Shown here in pieces: positions 55,631 to 64,000 of a stretch of 64,000 nt of DNA. Below the pieces are notes generated by a model. It saw nothing but the letters and a program-made list of their open reading frames with translations. It was not told the origin of the DNA and ran no database searches. Both the position numbers and the translations under genes were made by a program. The stretch is taken from positions 372,001 through 436,000 of the forward strand of contig NZ_BRXS01000002.1 of NCBI RefSeq assembly GCF_030159095.1, given 5' to 3'. Numbering within the stretch: position 1 is the first letter of the stretch; each line of letters opens with the position of its first letter. The stretch is from Roseisolibacter agri (GTDB lineage: Bacteria; Gemmatimonadota; Gemmatimonadetes; Gemmatimonadales; Gemmatimonadaceae).

Positions 55631-56794
55631 ATGGTGACGACCCGCGTGGAGGGGATGGGGAACGTCGGCGCGCCGGAGTCCGCCCCGGAGTCCCCCATGG
55701 AGCGGCGCCTCGTGCCGGTGGGGGCCGTCGTGCTGACGACGTTCTTCGCGCTCCTCTACGCGCTGCGCGGCGGCATCACGGCCATCGACCGCGGCGAGGA
55801 CCCGCGCTGGGCCCAGCAGGTCGTCTGGTCGCTCGCGATGTGGTGGACCTGCCTGCCGCTCCTGCCGCCGCTCGCGGCCCTCGTCCGCCGCTTTCCGGTC
55901 GGACGCCCGCGTCCCTGGAGGAACGCCGGCGTCCTCCTGCTCGGCACGCTCGCGGCGGCGTGGCTCCGCCACGTCGTGATGAGCCCCGTCGTGGTAGCGA
56001 TCAGCGGCGTCCCCGACGTCGCGGCGAGCGCGCTCGCGCGGATCCTCACCTACCTCACCGTCTTCCTCGTGATGGTCGCGCTCCTCCACGCGGTCCACTA
56101 CTATCGCGCGGAGCGCGCGCGCGAGGTGCGCGAGGCCGGCCTTGCCCGCGGGCTCGCCGAGGCGCGGCTCGCGGCGCTGCGGACGCAGCTGCAGCCGCAC
56201 TTCGTCTTCAACGTGCTCAATGCGGTCACGACCCTCGTGCACGCCGATCCGATGGCGGCCGACCGCATGCTCACCCGCTTCGCCGCGCTCCTGCGCGTGA
56301 TCCTGCACGAGGGGACCGAGGAGCACGCGCTCGAGCGCGAGCTCGATCTGCTGGCGCGCTACGTCGAGCTGATGCAGCTGCGCTTCGGTGACCGCATCGC
56401 CGTCGAATGGGCCGTGGCCGATGCGGCGCGCGGCGCGCGCGTGCCCTTCCTGGTGCTGCAGCCGCTGGTCGAGAACGCCTACGAGCACGGGCTCGCGTGG
56501 CGCGAGACGGGTGGACGCGTGCGCATCGGCGCGGCACGAGCGGGCGACACGCTCGAACTCGTGGTCGAGGACGATGGGGCGGGGCCCGACGTGGAGGCCG
56601 GGTCGATCACCGATCGCGCGACTGCGGGAACGGGCAACGGCATCGGCCTGCGCAACACGCGCGATCGCCTCGCGCAGCTCTACGGCGCGCGCGCCTCGCT
56701 GGTGCTGGAGCGGCCGCCTGGCGGCGGCACGCGCGCGCGGGTGACGCTGCCGTTCGTCGGCGGCGCGCACGGGAACGGGGAGGCGCGTCCATGA
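55631..56794 (+). CDS. LytS/YehU-type sensor histidine kinase
   Basis: 387 aa from ATG 55631 (ATG 55697, MERRLVPVG, is an alternative start nearer the first helix). Four transmembrane helices (about 30-160), then a short coiled coil and the His_kinase domain with ALRTQLQPHFVFNVLNAV (phospho-acceptor His). The ATPase part has LQPLVENAYEHGL, VVEDDGAGPD and GNGIGLRNTRDRLAQLYG. Pairs with the LytTR regulator, whose start overlaps its stop as ATGA. Confidence 0.92.
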   Translation: MVTTRVEGMGNVGAPESAPESPMERRLVPVGAVVLTTFFALLYALRGGITAIDRGEDPRWAQQVVWSLAMWWTCLPLLPPLAALVRRFPVGRPRPWRNAGVLLLGTLAAAWLRHVVMSPVVVAISGVPDVAASALARILTYLTVFLVMVALLHAVHYYRAERAREVREAGLARGLAEARLAALRTQLQPHFVFNVLNAVTTLVHADPMAADRMLTRFAALLRVILHEGTEEHALERELDLLARYVELMQLRFGDRIAVEWAVADAARGARVPFLVLQPLVENAYEHGLAWRETGGRVRIGAARAGDTLELVVEDDGAGPDVEAGSITDRATAGTGNGIGLRNTRDRLAQLYGARASLVLERPPGGGTRARVTLPFVGGAHGNGEARP

Positions 56795-57666
56795 GCGGGG
56801 GCCGCTGGAAGGTGCTGGTCGCCGACGACGAGCCCCTCGCGCGCGCGCGCCTGCGCGCGCTGCTCGCGCGCCACCCCGAGTTCGAGCTCACGGCGGAATG
56901 CGGGAGCGGTGCGGCCGTTCTCGCCGCGCTGCGCGATGGACCCGCCGACGTGCTGCTCCTCGACATCCGCATGCCGGGCCTCGACGGCATCGCGACGGTG
57001 GAGGCCCTCGCCCGGGAGGCGCCGTGGTCGCGGGAGCGCCCGCCGTGCGTCGTCTTCGTCACCGCGAGCGAGGAGCACGCGATCCGCGCGTTCGACCTCG
57101 ATGCGGTCGACTACCTCGTCAAGCCGGTCGACATCGACCGCTTCGACCGGGCGATGCGGCGGCTGCTCGAGACGCTCGGGGCACCGTCGCGGACCCCCGA
57201 TGCCGGCGCCCTCGCGGCGGCCGATGCCGCGCTCCGGGCCGCGCTGCAGGCGCTCCGCGGCGATGCCCCCGCACCGGCCGTCGACGCGGCGGGTGGCGCC
57301 GCCGCCCACGCACGCAATGGCGCCGGGCCGGAGGACGGGTACGCGAAGCGATTCGTGATCCGCGACGCCCAGGGGATGTACTTCGTGGCCGTCGCGGACG
57401 TCGACCGCGTGGAGGCGGACGGCAACTACGTCGCGGTCGTCGCCTGGGGGCGACGCCACCTCGTGCGCGAGTCGCTGCACGTCCTCGCCGCGCGGCTCGA
57501 CCCCGCGGAGTTCGTGCGGGTGCACCGGTCGCACATGGTGCGCATCGACCGGATTCGCCGGCTGGAGCCGTGCGGCCACGGCGAGTACGAGCTGACGCTG
57601 GCGGACGGCACGCGGCTCACGTCGAGCCGGAGCTATCGGGAGCAGATGCGGCGGCTGCTCCGCTGA
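56791..57666 (+). CDS. LytTR-family response regulator
   Basis: 291 aa from ATG 56791. Receiver: D12-D13 in VLVADDEPLARARL, D58 in DVLLLDIRMPGLDG, FVTASEEHAIRAF and YLVKPVD. An Ala/Pro-rich linker (about 140-185) leads to the LytTR DNA-binding domain: FVIRDAQGMYFVAVADVDRV, EADGNYVAVV, LVRESLHVLAARLDPAEFVRVHRSHMV and LTLADGTRLTSSRSY. Controls gene expression downstream of the LytS-type kinase; targets are not evident in the window. Confidence 0.94.
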   Translation: MSGGRWKVLVADDEPLARARLRALLARHPEFELTAECGSGAAVLAALRDGPADVLLLDIRMPGLDGIATVEALAREAPWSRERPPCVVFVTASEEHAIRAFDLDAVDYLVKPVDIDRFDRAMRRLLETLGAPSRTPDAGALAAADAALRAALQALRGDAPAPAVDAAGGAAAHARNGAGPEDGYAKRFVIRDAQGMYFVAVADVDRVEADGNYVAVVAWGRRHLVRESLHVLAARLDPAEFVRVHRSHMVRIDRIRRLEPCGHGEYELTLADGTRLTSSRSYREQMRRLLR

Positions 57667-57810
57667 CGCGCGCGAGAGCGCGTCGTGGCCGCGCTCGCCA
57701 TGATGTGTCGCGCGTCACACGATCGCGTCTCGACATGACCGAACGCGCATGTTCGGTGTGGACGCGATGCCACAGGTGTCGTATGCTAGGCCGCGCACGA
57801 CGCACTGCAC

Positions 57811-57882
57811 GATGCATGGCGCGATGCATGGCGCGATGCATGGCGCGATGCATGGCGCGATGCATGGCGCGATGCATGGCGC
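57811..57882. repeat. 12-bp tandem repeat, six perfect units
   Basis: Six head-to-tail copies of GATGCATGGCGC, followed by a partial unit and flanked by CTGCACGATGC-type inverted sequence (GTGCATCTGCTGCACGATCGTGCAC). Each unit contains the palindrome ATGCAT. It lies in the 344-bp spacer between the LytTR regulator and the gene at 58011, which otherwise has no gene. The unit length is a multiple of three, but no start or codon bias supports translation. Confidence 0.9.
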
Positions 57883-58010
57883 GATGCGCACGTGCATCTG
57901 CTGCACGATCGTGCACGCAACGCGACACCGCACTGCGACACTGCAGCGTGGGACGCCGCGCACGGCCCTGATCCGTGCGCCCCGCCGCGCGCTCGTCACC
58001 GGAGGTTCGC

Positions 58011-58319
58011 ATGGACGAGTGGCTGCCCGCCGTACTCGGATGCACCTGGGGACTCCTCGCCGCCGCGCGGCCCGGTGCGACGCCACGACTCGCCCGCCGC
58101 GAGCACCGCCGCCGTCCCTCGGCGCACCTCGTCCTCGCGCTCGGCGTGCTCGCGATCGGGCTGCTCGTGCCGCTCGTGAACGGCGAGCTCGCGGTCAGCG
58201 TGTGGTTCGTCGCCATGGACACGATCAGCGCCGCCGCGGGCGCCGCGATCGGCGTCGTCGCGCGGCGCCTGCAGAGCGCCCCGCTCGCGCGTCCCGCACC
58301 ACGCCGCCGCATCGGCTGA
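58011..58319 (+). CDS. Small membrane protein, unknown function
   Basis: 102 aa from ATG 58011, supported by GGAGG 6-10 bases upstream. A short N-terminal helix (WLPAVLGCTWGLLAAA), a basic stretch (RLARREHRRRPSA), then two hydrophobic helices (HLVLALGVLAIGLLVPLV and WFVAMDTISAAAGAAIGVVA), and a basic Pro/Arg tail. No conserved motif recognised. It is 53 bp upstream of the 235-aa gene and precedes the giant ORF, so it may belong to that unit. Confidence 0.65.
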   Translation: MDEWLPAVLGCTWGLLAAARPGATPRLARREHRRRPSAHLVLALGVLAIGLLVPLVNGELAVSVWFVAMDTISAAAGAAIGVVARRLQSAPLARPAPRRRIG

Positions 58320-58371
58320 TCCACGCCCGCACCACCGCCCCGAGGTCGTCCGCTCTGCAGGAGGGTGTCTC

Positions 58372-59079
58372 ATGAAGCCGGGTCGCGCGAGCTCGGGGAA
58401 GGCGAGTGCGGGACGTACGAGGGCAGCGAGCGCGAGGTCGGCGAGTGCGAGAGCGACGAGGGCGGGCGGCGATGCCATGCTGCATCTGCCCGCCGGCGAC
58501 GTCGCGGTGCCGACGCTCGACTGGCTCGCGCCGCTCGACGCGCGCGCGCGGCTCGCCACCGGCGCCGCCGCCGAGATGGTGCGCGTGCCCGTGGCGATCG
58601 CGAACCGGCTGCTGCGCACCACCATCCGCCTCGTCGCCGACCTGCCGCCGCGAGCGTCCGGCGCGACGGTGTGGGTGCAGGGCGACAGCGAGCTGCTCGT
58701 CGACGCGCTCGCGGTGCAGCTCACGTGCGCGCCCGCGCTGGTCACCGTCGGCGTGCCCGTGACGTGCGACCAGCTGCAGAACAGGCCGGCCGTCATCCCC
58801 GTGCCGATCGCCGTCGGCACCGCGGAGCGGCCCGCGGGGCTCGTGATGGCGACGTTCGACCGCCTCGCGGGCCCCGAGGTCGTCACCGCGCGCTGGTCCG
58901 AGGCGATCGCCGCCTTCGCGTGGGAGGCGCTCGTGCACCTCGCGCAGCAGCTCAGCGCCGCCGTCGGCAAGGACGCCGCCGGCCGCCCGCTGGTCCCCGC
59001 CGCGATCGGGGCCGAGCAGGGCGTGCTGCTCGTGCAGCCGATGGCACGCCACGACCTGAGCGTGAGGATCACGCGATGA
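58372..59079 (+). CDS. Unknown 235-aa protein, coupled to the giant ORF
   Basis: ATG 58372 with AGGAGG about 8 bases upstream. The first ~35 residues are Ser/Arg/Ala/Gly-rich and disordered. The folded part begins MLHLPAGDVAVPTLDWLAP and includes amphipathic helices (VRVPVAIANRLLRTTIRLVADLP), strands (GATVWVQGDSELLVDALAVQL, AVIPVPIAVG) and a final EQGVLLVQPMARHDLSVRI. No signal peptide or membrane helix. Stop overlaps the next start as ATGA, so the two are translationally coupled and probably interact. Family not recognised; the pair may be part of a larger cluster to the right. Confidence 0.7.
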   Translation: MKPGRASSGKASAGRTRAASARSASARATRAGGDAMLHLPAGDVAVPTLDWLAPLDARARLATGAAAEMVRVPVAIANRLLRTTIRLVADLPPRASGATVWVQGDSELLVDALAVQLTCAPALVTVGVPVTCDQLQNRPAVIPVPIAVGTAERPAGLVMATFDRLAGPEVVTARWSEAIAAFAWEALVHLAQQLSAAVGKDAAGRPLVPAAIGAEQGVLLVQPMARHDLSVRITR

Positions 59080-62000
59080 GCTTCACCGGCACCCAGCTCG
59101 ACGCGTTCGCGCAGCTCGCCACCGCGCTCGGCATCCTCGACGACGGCGGCAGCCCGAACACCGCGTGGTTCGGCGATCCCGTGGGCCGCGCGCCCGGCAG
59201 CAGCACCGGCAATCCGCGCGGGCTGCGCAGCGTGCTCTCCGACGACGACCAGCGCGACGCGCTGCTCGCCTTCGTGGACGAGGTGCTCGGCGCGCCCGAC
59301 CGCGAGGAGCGCGACGGCGCGACGTGGGTGCCGCTGTTCAGCGAGTCGTCGCCGCAGGTCACGATCTTCGCCGTCGTGCGCCCGGTCGCGAACGCGGTGC
59401 ACCTCGGCATCGGCATCGAGCACGCGACGACCGGAGCCACGCCGACCTCCACGCCCACGGTGGCGACGCGGCTGCACGTGCCGCTCTTCCAGCTCGCGCG
59501 CGGCACCGGCCCCGCGCCCGCCGACTCGGGCGGGCTGCCCGGCTGGCTGCTGCTCGGGCGCGTGGGCGGCCGCATCCAGCTCGCGGTGGACCTCACGCTG
59601 GCGACCGGCGCGCCATCGCCGGGTGCGGCGTCGCTCGGCGGGCTCGCGCTAGGTCTGCAGGTCCCCACCGCGCCGGCCGACACGCTCGGCTTCGCGCTCT
59701 CGCTGCGCGACCTGCAGCTGCCCGGCGCGAGCGCGCCGCGCACCTTCGCGCTCGACGGCGACTCGCTCGCGGAGCTGCAGGCGGACGCGTTCGCGCTCAT
59801 CGTGGGGCTCGTGCGCGCGCAGGCGGAGGCGCTCGACGTCACGCAGCCCACGCTGCGGCCGTTCGCCGCGCTCACGGGACTGCTCGGTCTGCGCGAGGTC
59901 ACGGGGCTGCCGCCGCTGCCGCTCGCGGAGCTGACGACGCAGGGGCTGCCCGCGCTCGTCGGCTGGCTGGAGGCCGTGCTGCTGGCGACGCCCGCGCGCA
60001 CCGCGTGGCTGCAGCAGCTCGCGCTGCTCACCGGTGCGACGGTGGACGTGCCGCGCACCGCGGTGACGTCGACGGTCGGCCCGCTGACGTTCAGCATCGG
60101 CGTGCGCGTCGCGCCGGGCACGGGCGGGCATCCGGTGCTCACGCCGTGGGCGGAGCTCGCGCTCGAAGGGCGCGCGGGCGCGCGCGTGCGGCTCGCGGCC
60201 GACCTGCTGCGCGCCGACACGCAGACCAGCTCCGTCATCGCGCTGCCCGACCTGCGCGCGGAAGCGGTGTTCGGGCAGGACGCGGGCGGCGCGCCGCTGC
60301 TGACCGGAAATCCCGCCGTCGGCAGCCTGCACGTCGGTGTCGCGGTCACGGGTCTCACGACCGAGGCGCGGCGGCCGACGTTCGTGCTCACGCTCGAGGA
60401 GGTGACGCTCGCGGGGCGGCACCACGCGCACCTCGACCTCTCGTCGCCCGAGGCGGCGCTCGACGCGGCGAGCACCGTCGTCGACCAGGCGCTGGCCGAC
60501 GCGCTCGCGGGCCTCGGCGCCGCGGGCACGCTCGTGAGCCGGCTGCTCGGCCTCACGCCGCCGGCGGGGATCCCGGCGATCTCCGCGCCCGCGCTCGTCG
60601 CCGATCCGGTCGCGGAGATCGCGCGCTACTGGCGCGACCTGTCGCTCGCGCCGCCGGCGATGGCCGACGTGCTGGGCGCGCTGCGCGCGCTGCTCGCGGG
60701 CGGCGCGAGCGCGCCGGTGCCGGGTGCCGGCACGCGCGCCGATCCGTGGCGCGTGTCGCTGGTGGGACCGCTCGCGCTGCGCGCGTGGCGCGACGGCGAC
60801 GAGCTCGCGGTGGACGCGGCGGTCGCGATCGTCACGCCGGTGATGCAGGCGATGGAGGTGGAGGCGACGCTCGGCGTGTCGCTCCTGCGCTCGGGCTTCG
60901 CGCCGCGGCGCGCGACGTTCGCGGGCGAGGCGCACGCGCGCCTCGAGCTGCGTCGCGCCGACGGCGAGCTGGCGACGCTCGACCTCGCGAACCTGACGCT
61001 GGAGCTGCGGCGGCTCGCGCTCGACGTGCGCTGGACGTCCGCCACGGGCGTGCGCGCCGCGCTCGACGCGGAGGAGCTGGCGCTGCTGGTGCGCGGCCTC
61101 TCGCCCATCGACGCGGCGCTGACGCGGCTCGACGTGCCGCTGCCGACGTTCGACGCGAGCGGCAACCTGACCTTCCCAGCGACTGCATGGGACGCGGTGC
61201 AGGACGCGCTCGTCGCGCTCGCGTCGCAGCTGCGCGTCCCGGCGCTCGACGTCGCGCTGTCGCTGCTCGGCTGGACGGGCACCGGGCCGCGGCTGCGGCT
61301 CGCCGCGCTCGTCGGCGCCGATCCCGCGTTCCCCGACGTCGGCGTCGCGATCCGCGCCTGGCTCGGCGACCTCGCGCTCGACTGCGCGCGGCTGGAGGCG
61401 GCGCTCGGTCCGGTGGCCGCGCTGCTCAGCGGCTTCACCCGCTCGCGCCCGTTCGGCACCGGCAGCGCACGCACGCCGTATCGCTGCCCCATCGCCGGCC
61501 ACCGTCGCGCGCCCGGGCTGATCGCGTGGCTGGAGCCCGGCTGCCCGCCGACCGCGGACGATCTCGTCTCCGCGTTCAACGCGATGCACGCCAGCGAGCC
61601 GCCCGAGCCGGCGGTGCTGGTGGCCGAGCTGCGCGAGGCGATCGACACGCTGCCGGACGTGGCGGAGCTGCTGGTGGGGCGCGACGCGCTGCCCGACGGG
61701 CTGACGCAGCTCGTCGCGCGCTGGACCAACACCGACGGCATCGTCGCGATGCCGACCGCGCTGCCCGCGGGCGTGCGGACCGTGACGCTGCCCGGCTACT
61801 CGTACGACGAGCTGGTGGCGCTCGGCAGCGTCGGCGCGCTGCTGGGCGACGTGCTCGATCCGCTGCCCGCGGCCGTCGTGCACGTGGGCTGCGAGGCGAC
61901 GTGGAGCACCGATCGTCCCGCGGGCCGCGCGTTCGACGCGACGGGTGCGACGGTCAGCGGCGCGCTGCCGGCGACGGGCACCGGCGAGTGGTTCGTGCGC

Positions 62001-64000
62001 CTGCCGCTGCCCGCGGACGCCGCGACGCTGCGGCCCGATCGCGGCGCGGTGGGCGAGCAGGCCGCGCGCCTCGCGCAGCTGCTGGCCGCGCGCACCGCGC
62101 CCATCGTGATCATCGGCTACGGCGCGGCGGGGGCGGCCGCGGTGCGTGCGGCGAGCGCGGTCGCGGCGGTCAGCGACGTCGTCACCGTCGGCACGCCATG
62201 GGCGGGGCTGGCGATCGACGCGCTGCGCACCGGCACGAGCGGCGACGCGCTGCGCTTCCTGGAGCGGATGCTGCGCCCCGACGCGCCCGCGTGGCCCGAC
62301 CCGCTGCTGGCGCACGAGGCGACGCCGCTGCGCGTGATGCGCGGGCTGGTGACGCGCGCGCTGTCGCTGGTCGCGGAGAGCGATCCGCTGCCGTCGGCCG
62401 GGAGCGAGACGCCGCGCGCGGGGCTCGCGCTGCACGCGGCGTTCGGCGTGCTGGATGCCGACACGCTGGCGATGGGGCTCGCGGCGGTGTTCGCCGACGG
62501 GCTCGCGGCGCGCCTCGAAGCCGCGCAGGCCGCGGCCGGTCCCGAGCTGCCGCACGTCGCGCTGCACGTCGGCGCCGACGTGCCGGTGCTCGACCTCGAC
62601 CTCGGCGGGCTGCTGGTGGGGGCGGGCGTGCGGCTGGAGCTCGCGTCGCTCACGCGTCCCGCCGCCGGCGCGGGGCTCGACGTCGCGGGCGTGCGCGGCA
62701 TCGGCGTCGAGGTGCACCTGGGCGTGCACGACGGCTGGCTGGTGGGCGGGCCGGGCGCGCTGCAGCGCGACGTGGACGTGCGGTGGATGTCGGCGCACGT
62801 GCGCCTGCCGCTCGACGGGCGGCCCGCCGGGAACGACGACGTGGAGCTGGTGCTGCACGAGGCGCGCGCGTTCGGCGCGTACCGCGAGCGCTGGGTGGTG
62901 CGCGCGGACGGCGACGGCGTCCTCGCGACGCCGCCGCTGCCGGAGGTGCGCGTCATCCTCTCGGCGGTCGTCGCGCGGCTGCGCGCCGCGTCGCCAGCGC
63001 TCGCGCAGCTGCTGGAGATCGCGGGCATCGCGCGCGACGGCGGCCTCGATCCCGCGGGGCTCGACCGCCTGCTGTACGACGTGCAGGAGACCGCGACCGT
63101 CGCGATGGCGCAGGCGGAGGCGCTGGCCACGTCGCTGCGCGCGCTGGTCGCGGGCGCGACGGGCAGCGGCTCGTCGGTCGGATGGACGCTCGACGCGGGC
63201 GTGCCGGGTGGCAGCGGCAGCGCGACGCTGCTGTTCGACCTCGCGACGCGCACCGCGACCCTCACGGCCACGCGCGACGGCGGTGGCGTGCCGCCGCTCG
63301 CGATCAGTGCCTCGCTGTCGCCCGCGGGGCCGCGTGCGGAGCTCGCGTTCGGCGCGCTCGACGCGCGCGCGGGCGGGCTGCGGCTGGTCGCGCGCGCAGG
63401 CAACGGCGTGAGCGGCGGCGCGGTGCTGCAGCTGGAGTGGCAGCGGCCCGCGGCCGTCGGCGCCGCGACGACGCGCCTCATCCCGATCCTGCCCGCGCCC
63501 GACGCGGACGGGCTGCGCGCGCTGGCGACGGTCGCGCTGCCGGCGCTGCTCGCGCAGGCGGCGGCGGAGCTGGCGCGCTCGCACGTCGCCGCTGCCGCGC
63601 GGCCGGTGCTCGACGGCGCGCTCGACGTGCTCGGGCTGCTCGCGACGCCCGACCTCGCCGGGCTGCGCCACGTGCGGCTGCCGCTCGGACTGCTGGACGC
63701 GCCGGGCGCGTGGCTGCGGCACGGCGTCGCATCGTGGCGCGCGGATCCGGTGGGCAGCGCGGTCACGTTGCTCGACGCGCTGACGCCGCTCGTCGCGCCG
63801 GGCGCCGCGCCGGGCACGGGCTGGGCGCTCGCGCCGGGCGTCGCGATCCGCTACGGCAGCGACGCGGGACGGCTGCGCCTCGCGCTCGACGTGGCGATGG
63901 ACACGAGCGTCGGGCCCGCGCCCGCGACGCCGGTGGCGACGCGCGTGCTCGCAGGCCTGCTCGTCGGACCGACGGGCAGCGCGGCGCCGATCCTCGAAGC
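59076..64000 (+). CDS. Giant protein of unknown family (5' part, more than 1,640 codons, runs off right edge)
   Basis: ATG 59076 overlaps the upstream stop; no stop occurs to 64000. At least three long modules alternate a helical hairpin and a beta-rich block: residues about 295-380 (LPALVGWLEAVLL ... GPLTFSIGVRVAPG), 500-590 (WRDLSLAPPAMADVLGALRA ... WRVSLVGPLALRAW) and 1540-1620 (APGAWLRHGVASW ... LAPGVAIRYG). Around residues 1010-1050, PIVIIGYGAAGAAAV and VVTVGTPWAG look like an alpha/beta-hydrolase nucleophile elbow and lipase-type strand, but Ser is replaced by G1016, implying a dead hydrolase. No signal peptide. Possible large structural or secreted protein; function unknown. Confidence 0.8.
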   Translation, partial: MSFTGTQLDAFAQLATALGILDDGGSPNTAWFGDPVGRAPGSSTGNPRGLRSVLSDDDQRDALLAFVDEVLGAPDREERDGATWVPLFSESSPQVTIFAVVRPVANAVHLGIGIEHATTGATPTSTPTVATRLHVPLFQLARGTGPAPADSGGLPGWLLLGRVGGRIQLAVDLTLATGAPSPGAASLGGLALGLQVPTAPADTLGFALSLRDLQLPGASAPRTFALDGDSLAELQADAFALIVGLVRAQAEALDVTQPTLRPFAALTGLLGLREVTGLPPLPLAELTTQGLPALVGWLEAVLLATPARTAWLQQLALLTGATVDVPRTAVTSTVGPLTFSIGVRVAPGTGGHPVLTPWAELALEGRAGARVRLAADLLRADTQTSSVIALPDLRAEAVFGQDAGGAPLLTGNPAVGSLHVGVAVTGLTTEARRPTFVLTLEEVTLAGRHHAHLDLSSPEAALDAASTVVDQALADALAGLGAAGTLVSRLLGLTPPAGIPAISAPALVADPVAEIARYWRDLSLAPPAMADVLGALRALLAGGASAPVPGAGTRADPWRVSLVGPLALRAWRDGDELAVDAAVAIVTPVMQAMEVEATLGVSLLRSGFAPRRATFAGEAHARLELRRADGELATLDLANLTLELRRLALDVRWTSATGVRAALDAEELALLVRGLSPIDAALTRLDVPLPTFDASGNLTFPATAWDAVQDALVALASQLRVPALDVALSLLGWTGTGPRLRLAALVGADPAFPDVGVAIRAWLGDLALDCARLEAALGPVAALLSGFTRSRPFGTGSARTPYRCPIAGHRRAPGLIAWLEPGCPPTADDLVSAFNAMHASEPPEPAVLVAELREAIDTLPDVAELLVGRDALPDGLTQLVARWTNTDGIVAMPTALPAGVRTVTLPGYSYDELVALGSVGALLGDVLDPLPAAVVHVGCEATWSTDRPAGRAFDATGATVSGALPATGTGEWFVRLPLPADAATLRPDRGAVGEQAARLAQLLAARTAPIVIIGYGAAGAAAVRAASAVAAVSDVVTVGTPWAGLAIDALRTGTSGDALRFLERMLRPDAPAWPDPLLAHEATPLRVMRGLVTRALSLVAESDPLPSAGSETPRAGLALHAAFGVLDADTLAMGLAAVFADGLAARLEAAQAAAGPELPHVALHVGADVPVLDLDLGGLLVGAGVRLELASLTRPAAGAGLDVAGVRGIGVEVHLGVHDGWLVGGPGALQRDVDVRWMSAHVRLPLDGRPAGNDDVELVLHEARAFGAYRERWVVRADGDGVLATPPLPEVRVILSAVVARLRAASPALAQLLEIAGIARDGGLDPAGLDRLLYDVQETATVAMAQAEALATSLRALVAGATGSGSSVGWTLDAGVPGGSGSATLLFDLATRTATLTATRDGGGVPPLAISASLSPAGPRAELAFGALDARAGGLRLVARAGNGVSGGAVLQLEWQRPAAVGAATTRLIPILPAPDADGLRALATVALPALLAQAAAELARSHVAAAARPVLDGALDVLGLLATPDLAGLRHVRLPLGLLDAPGAWLRHGVASWRADPVGSAVTLLDALTPLVAPGAAPGTGWALAPGVAIRYGSDAGRLRLALDVAMDTSVGPAPATPVATRVLAGLLVGPTGSAAPILE

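Noticed and set aside
57811-57882. CRISPR array
   Set aside because: Units are 12 bp and head to tail with no spacers; no cas genes nearby.
57749-58375. A 208-aa ORF reading through the 12-bp repeats
   Set aside because: The N-terminal part is only the repeat translated as MHGA units and then overlaps the well-initiated gene at 58011 in another frame.
59649-63722. A 1,357-codon minus-strand open frame inside the giant ORF
   Set aside because: Composition is Arg/Gln/Ala-rich without motifs; the plus frame has an ATGA-coupled start, protein-like segments and proper third-position GC.

Overview
The window is very GC-rich, tightly packed chromosomal DNA with GC-rich third codon positions, many ATGA/GTGA start-stop overlaps and many secreted lipoproteins. 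A PadR-linked MacB/FtsX-type (ADOP) permease, a PEP-CTERM protein, M28 peptidases and DUF4178/SPFH genes fit Gemmatimonadota (perhaps a Gemmatirosa or Gemmatimonas relative). That assignment is inferred from gene content; no rRNA is present.

Layout. 1-11 kb: M28 peptidases, a three-GAF histidine kinase, a PAP2 phosphatase, a DUF606 transporter, a repeat lipoprotein with a scarred last repeat, and a GNAT acetyltransferase. 11-15 kb: META lipoprotein, then the oxidative pentose phosphate genes gnd-zwf-pgl. 15.3-23 kb: a polyamine/membrane operon (SPFH, AdoMet decarboxylase, two DUF4178 proteins, a small membrane protein, DUF350, a membrane-bound aminopropyltransferase, a Tat-exported FAD oxidoreductase, an HbpS-like protein). 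23-28.4 kb: an RNA-repair locus on the minus strand, transcribed in the order tRNA-Arg, two tRNA-like RNAs, Ro60 orthologue (rsr), a 106-aa protein, RtcB ligase interrupted by an intein at its catalytic cysteine. 28.6-35 kb: a small ORF with its own promoter and terminator, a metallophosphatase, an Omp85-like protein and a small methyltransferase operon. 35-49 kb: NarL-type two-component pair, Cu/Zn superoxide dismutase, PEP-CTERM and OmpA-like proteins, phosphodiester glycosidase, a nine-PAS hybrid kinase and its partners. 49-57.7 kb: second superoxide dismutase, MscS channel, cupredoxin, ADOP permease with PadR, LytS/LytTR pair. 58-64 kb: a small membrane protein, a 235-aa protein of unknown family and a giant ORF (more than 1,640 codons) that runs off the right edge.

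Two things stand out. First, the rsr-rtcB locus carries tRNA mimics, one with a 57-nt insert in place of the 7-nt anticodon loop and one with a mini-hairpin in place of the anticodon arm; they are candidates for undescribed Y RNAs. Second, about ten spacers hold long imperfect hairpins. Their arms are built from unrelated short words, yet at least six share a core of about 22 bp (GGACGTCGCC, 3 nt, ACGCGGAGC). This looks like a mobile or self-amplifying intergenic element family. One member is translated as the N-terminus of the FAD oxidoreductase.
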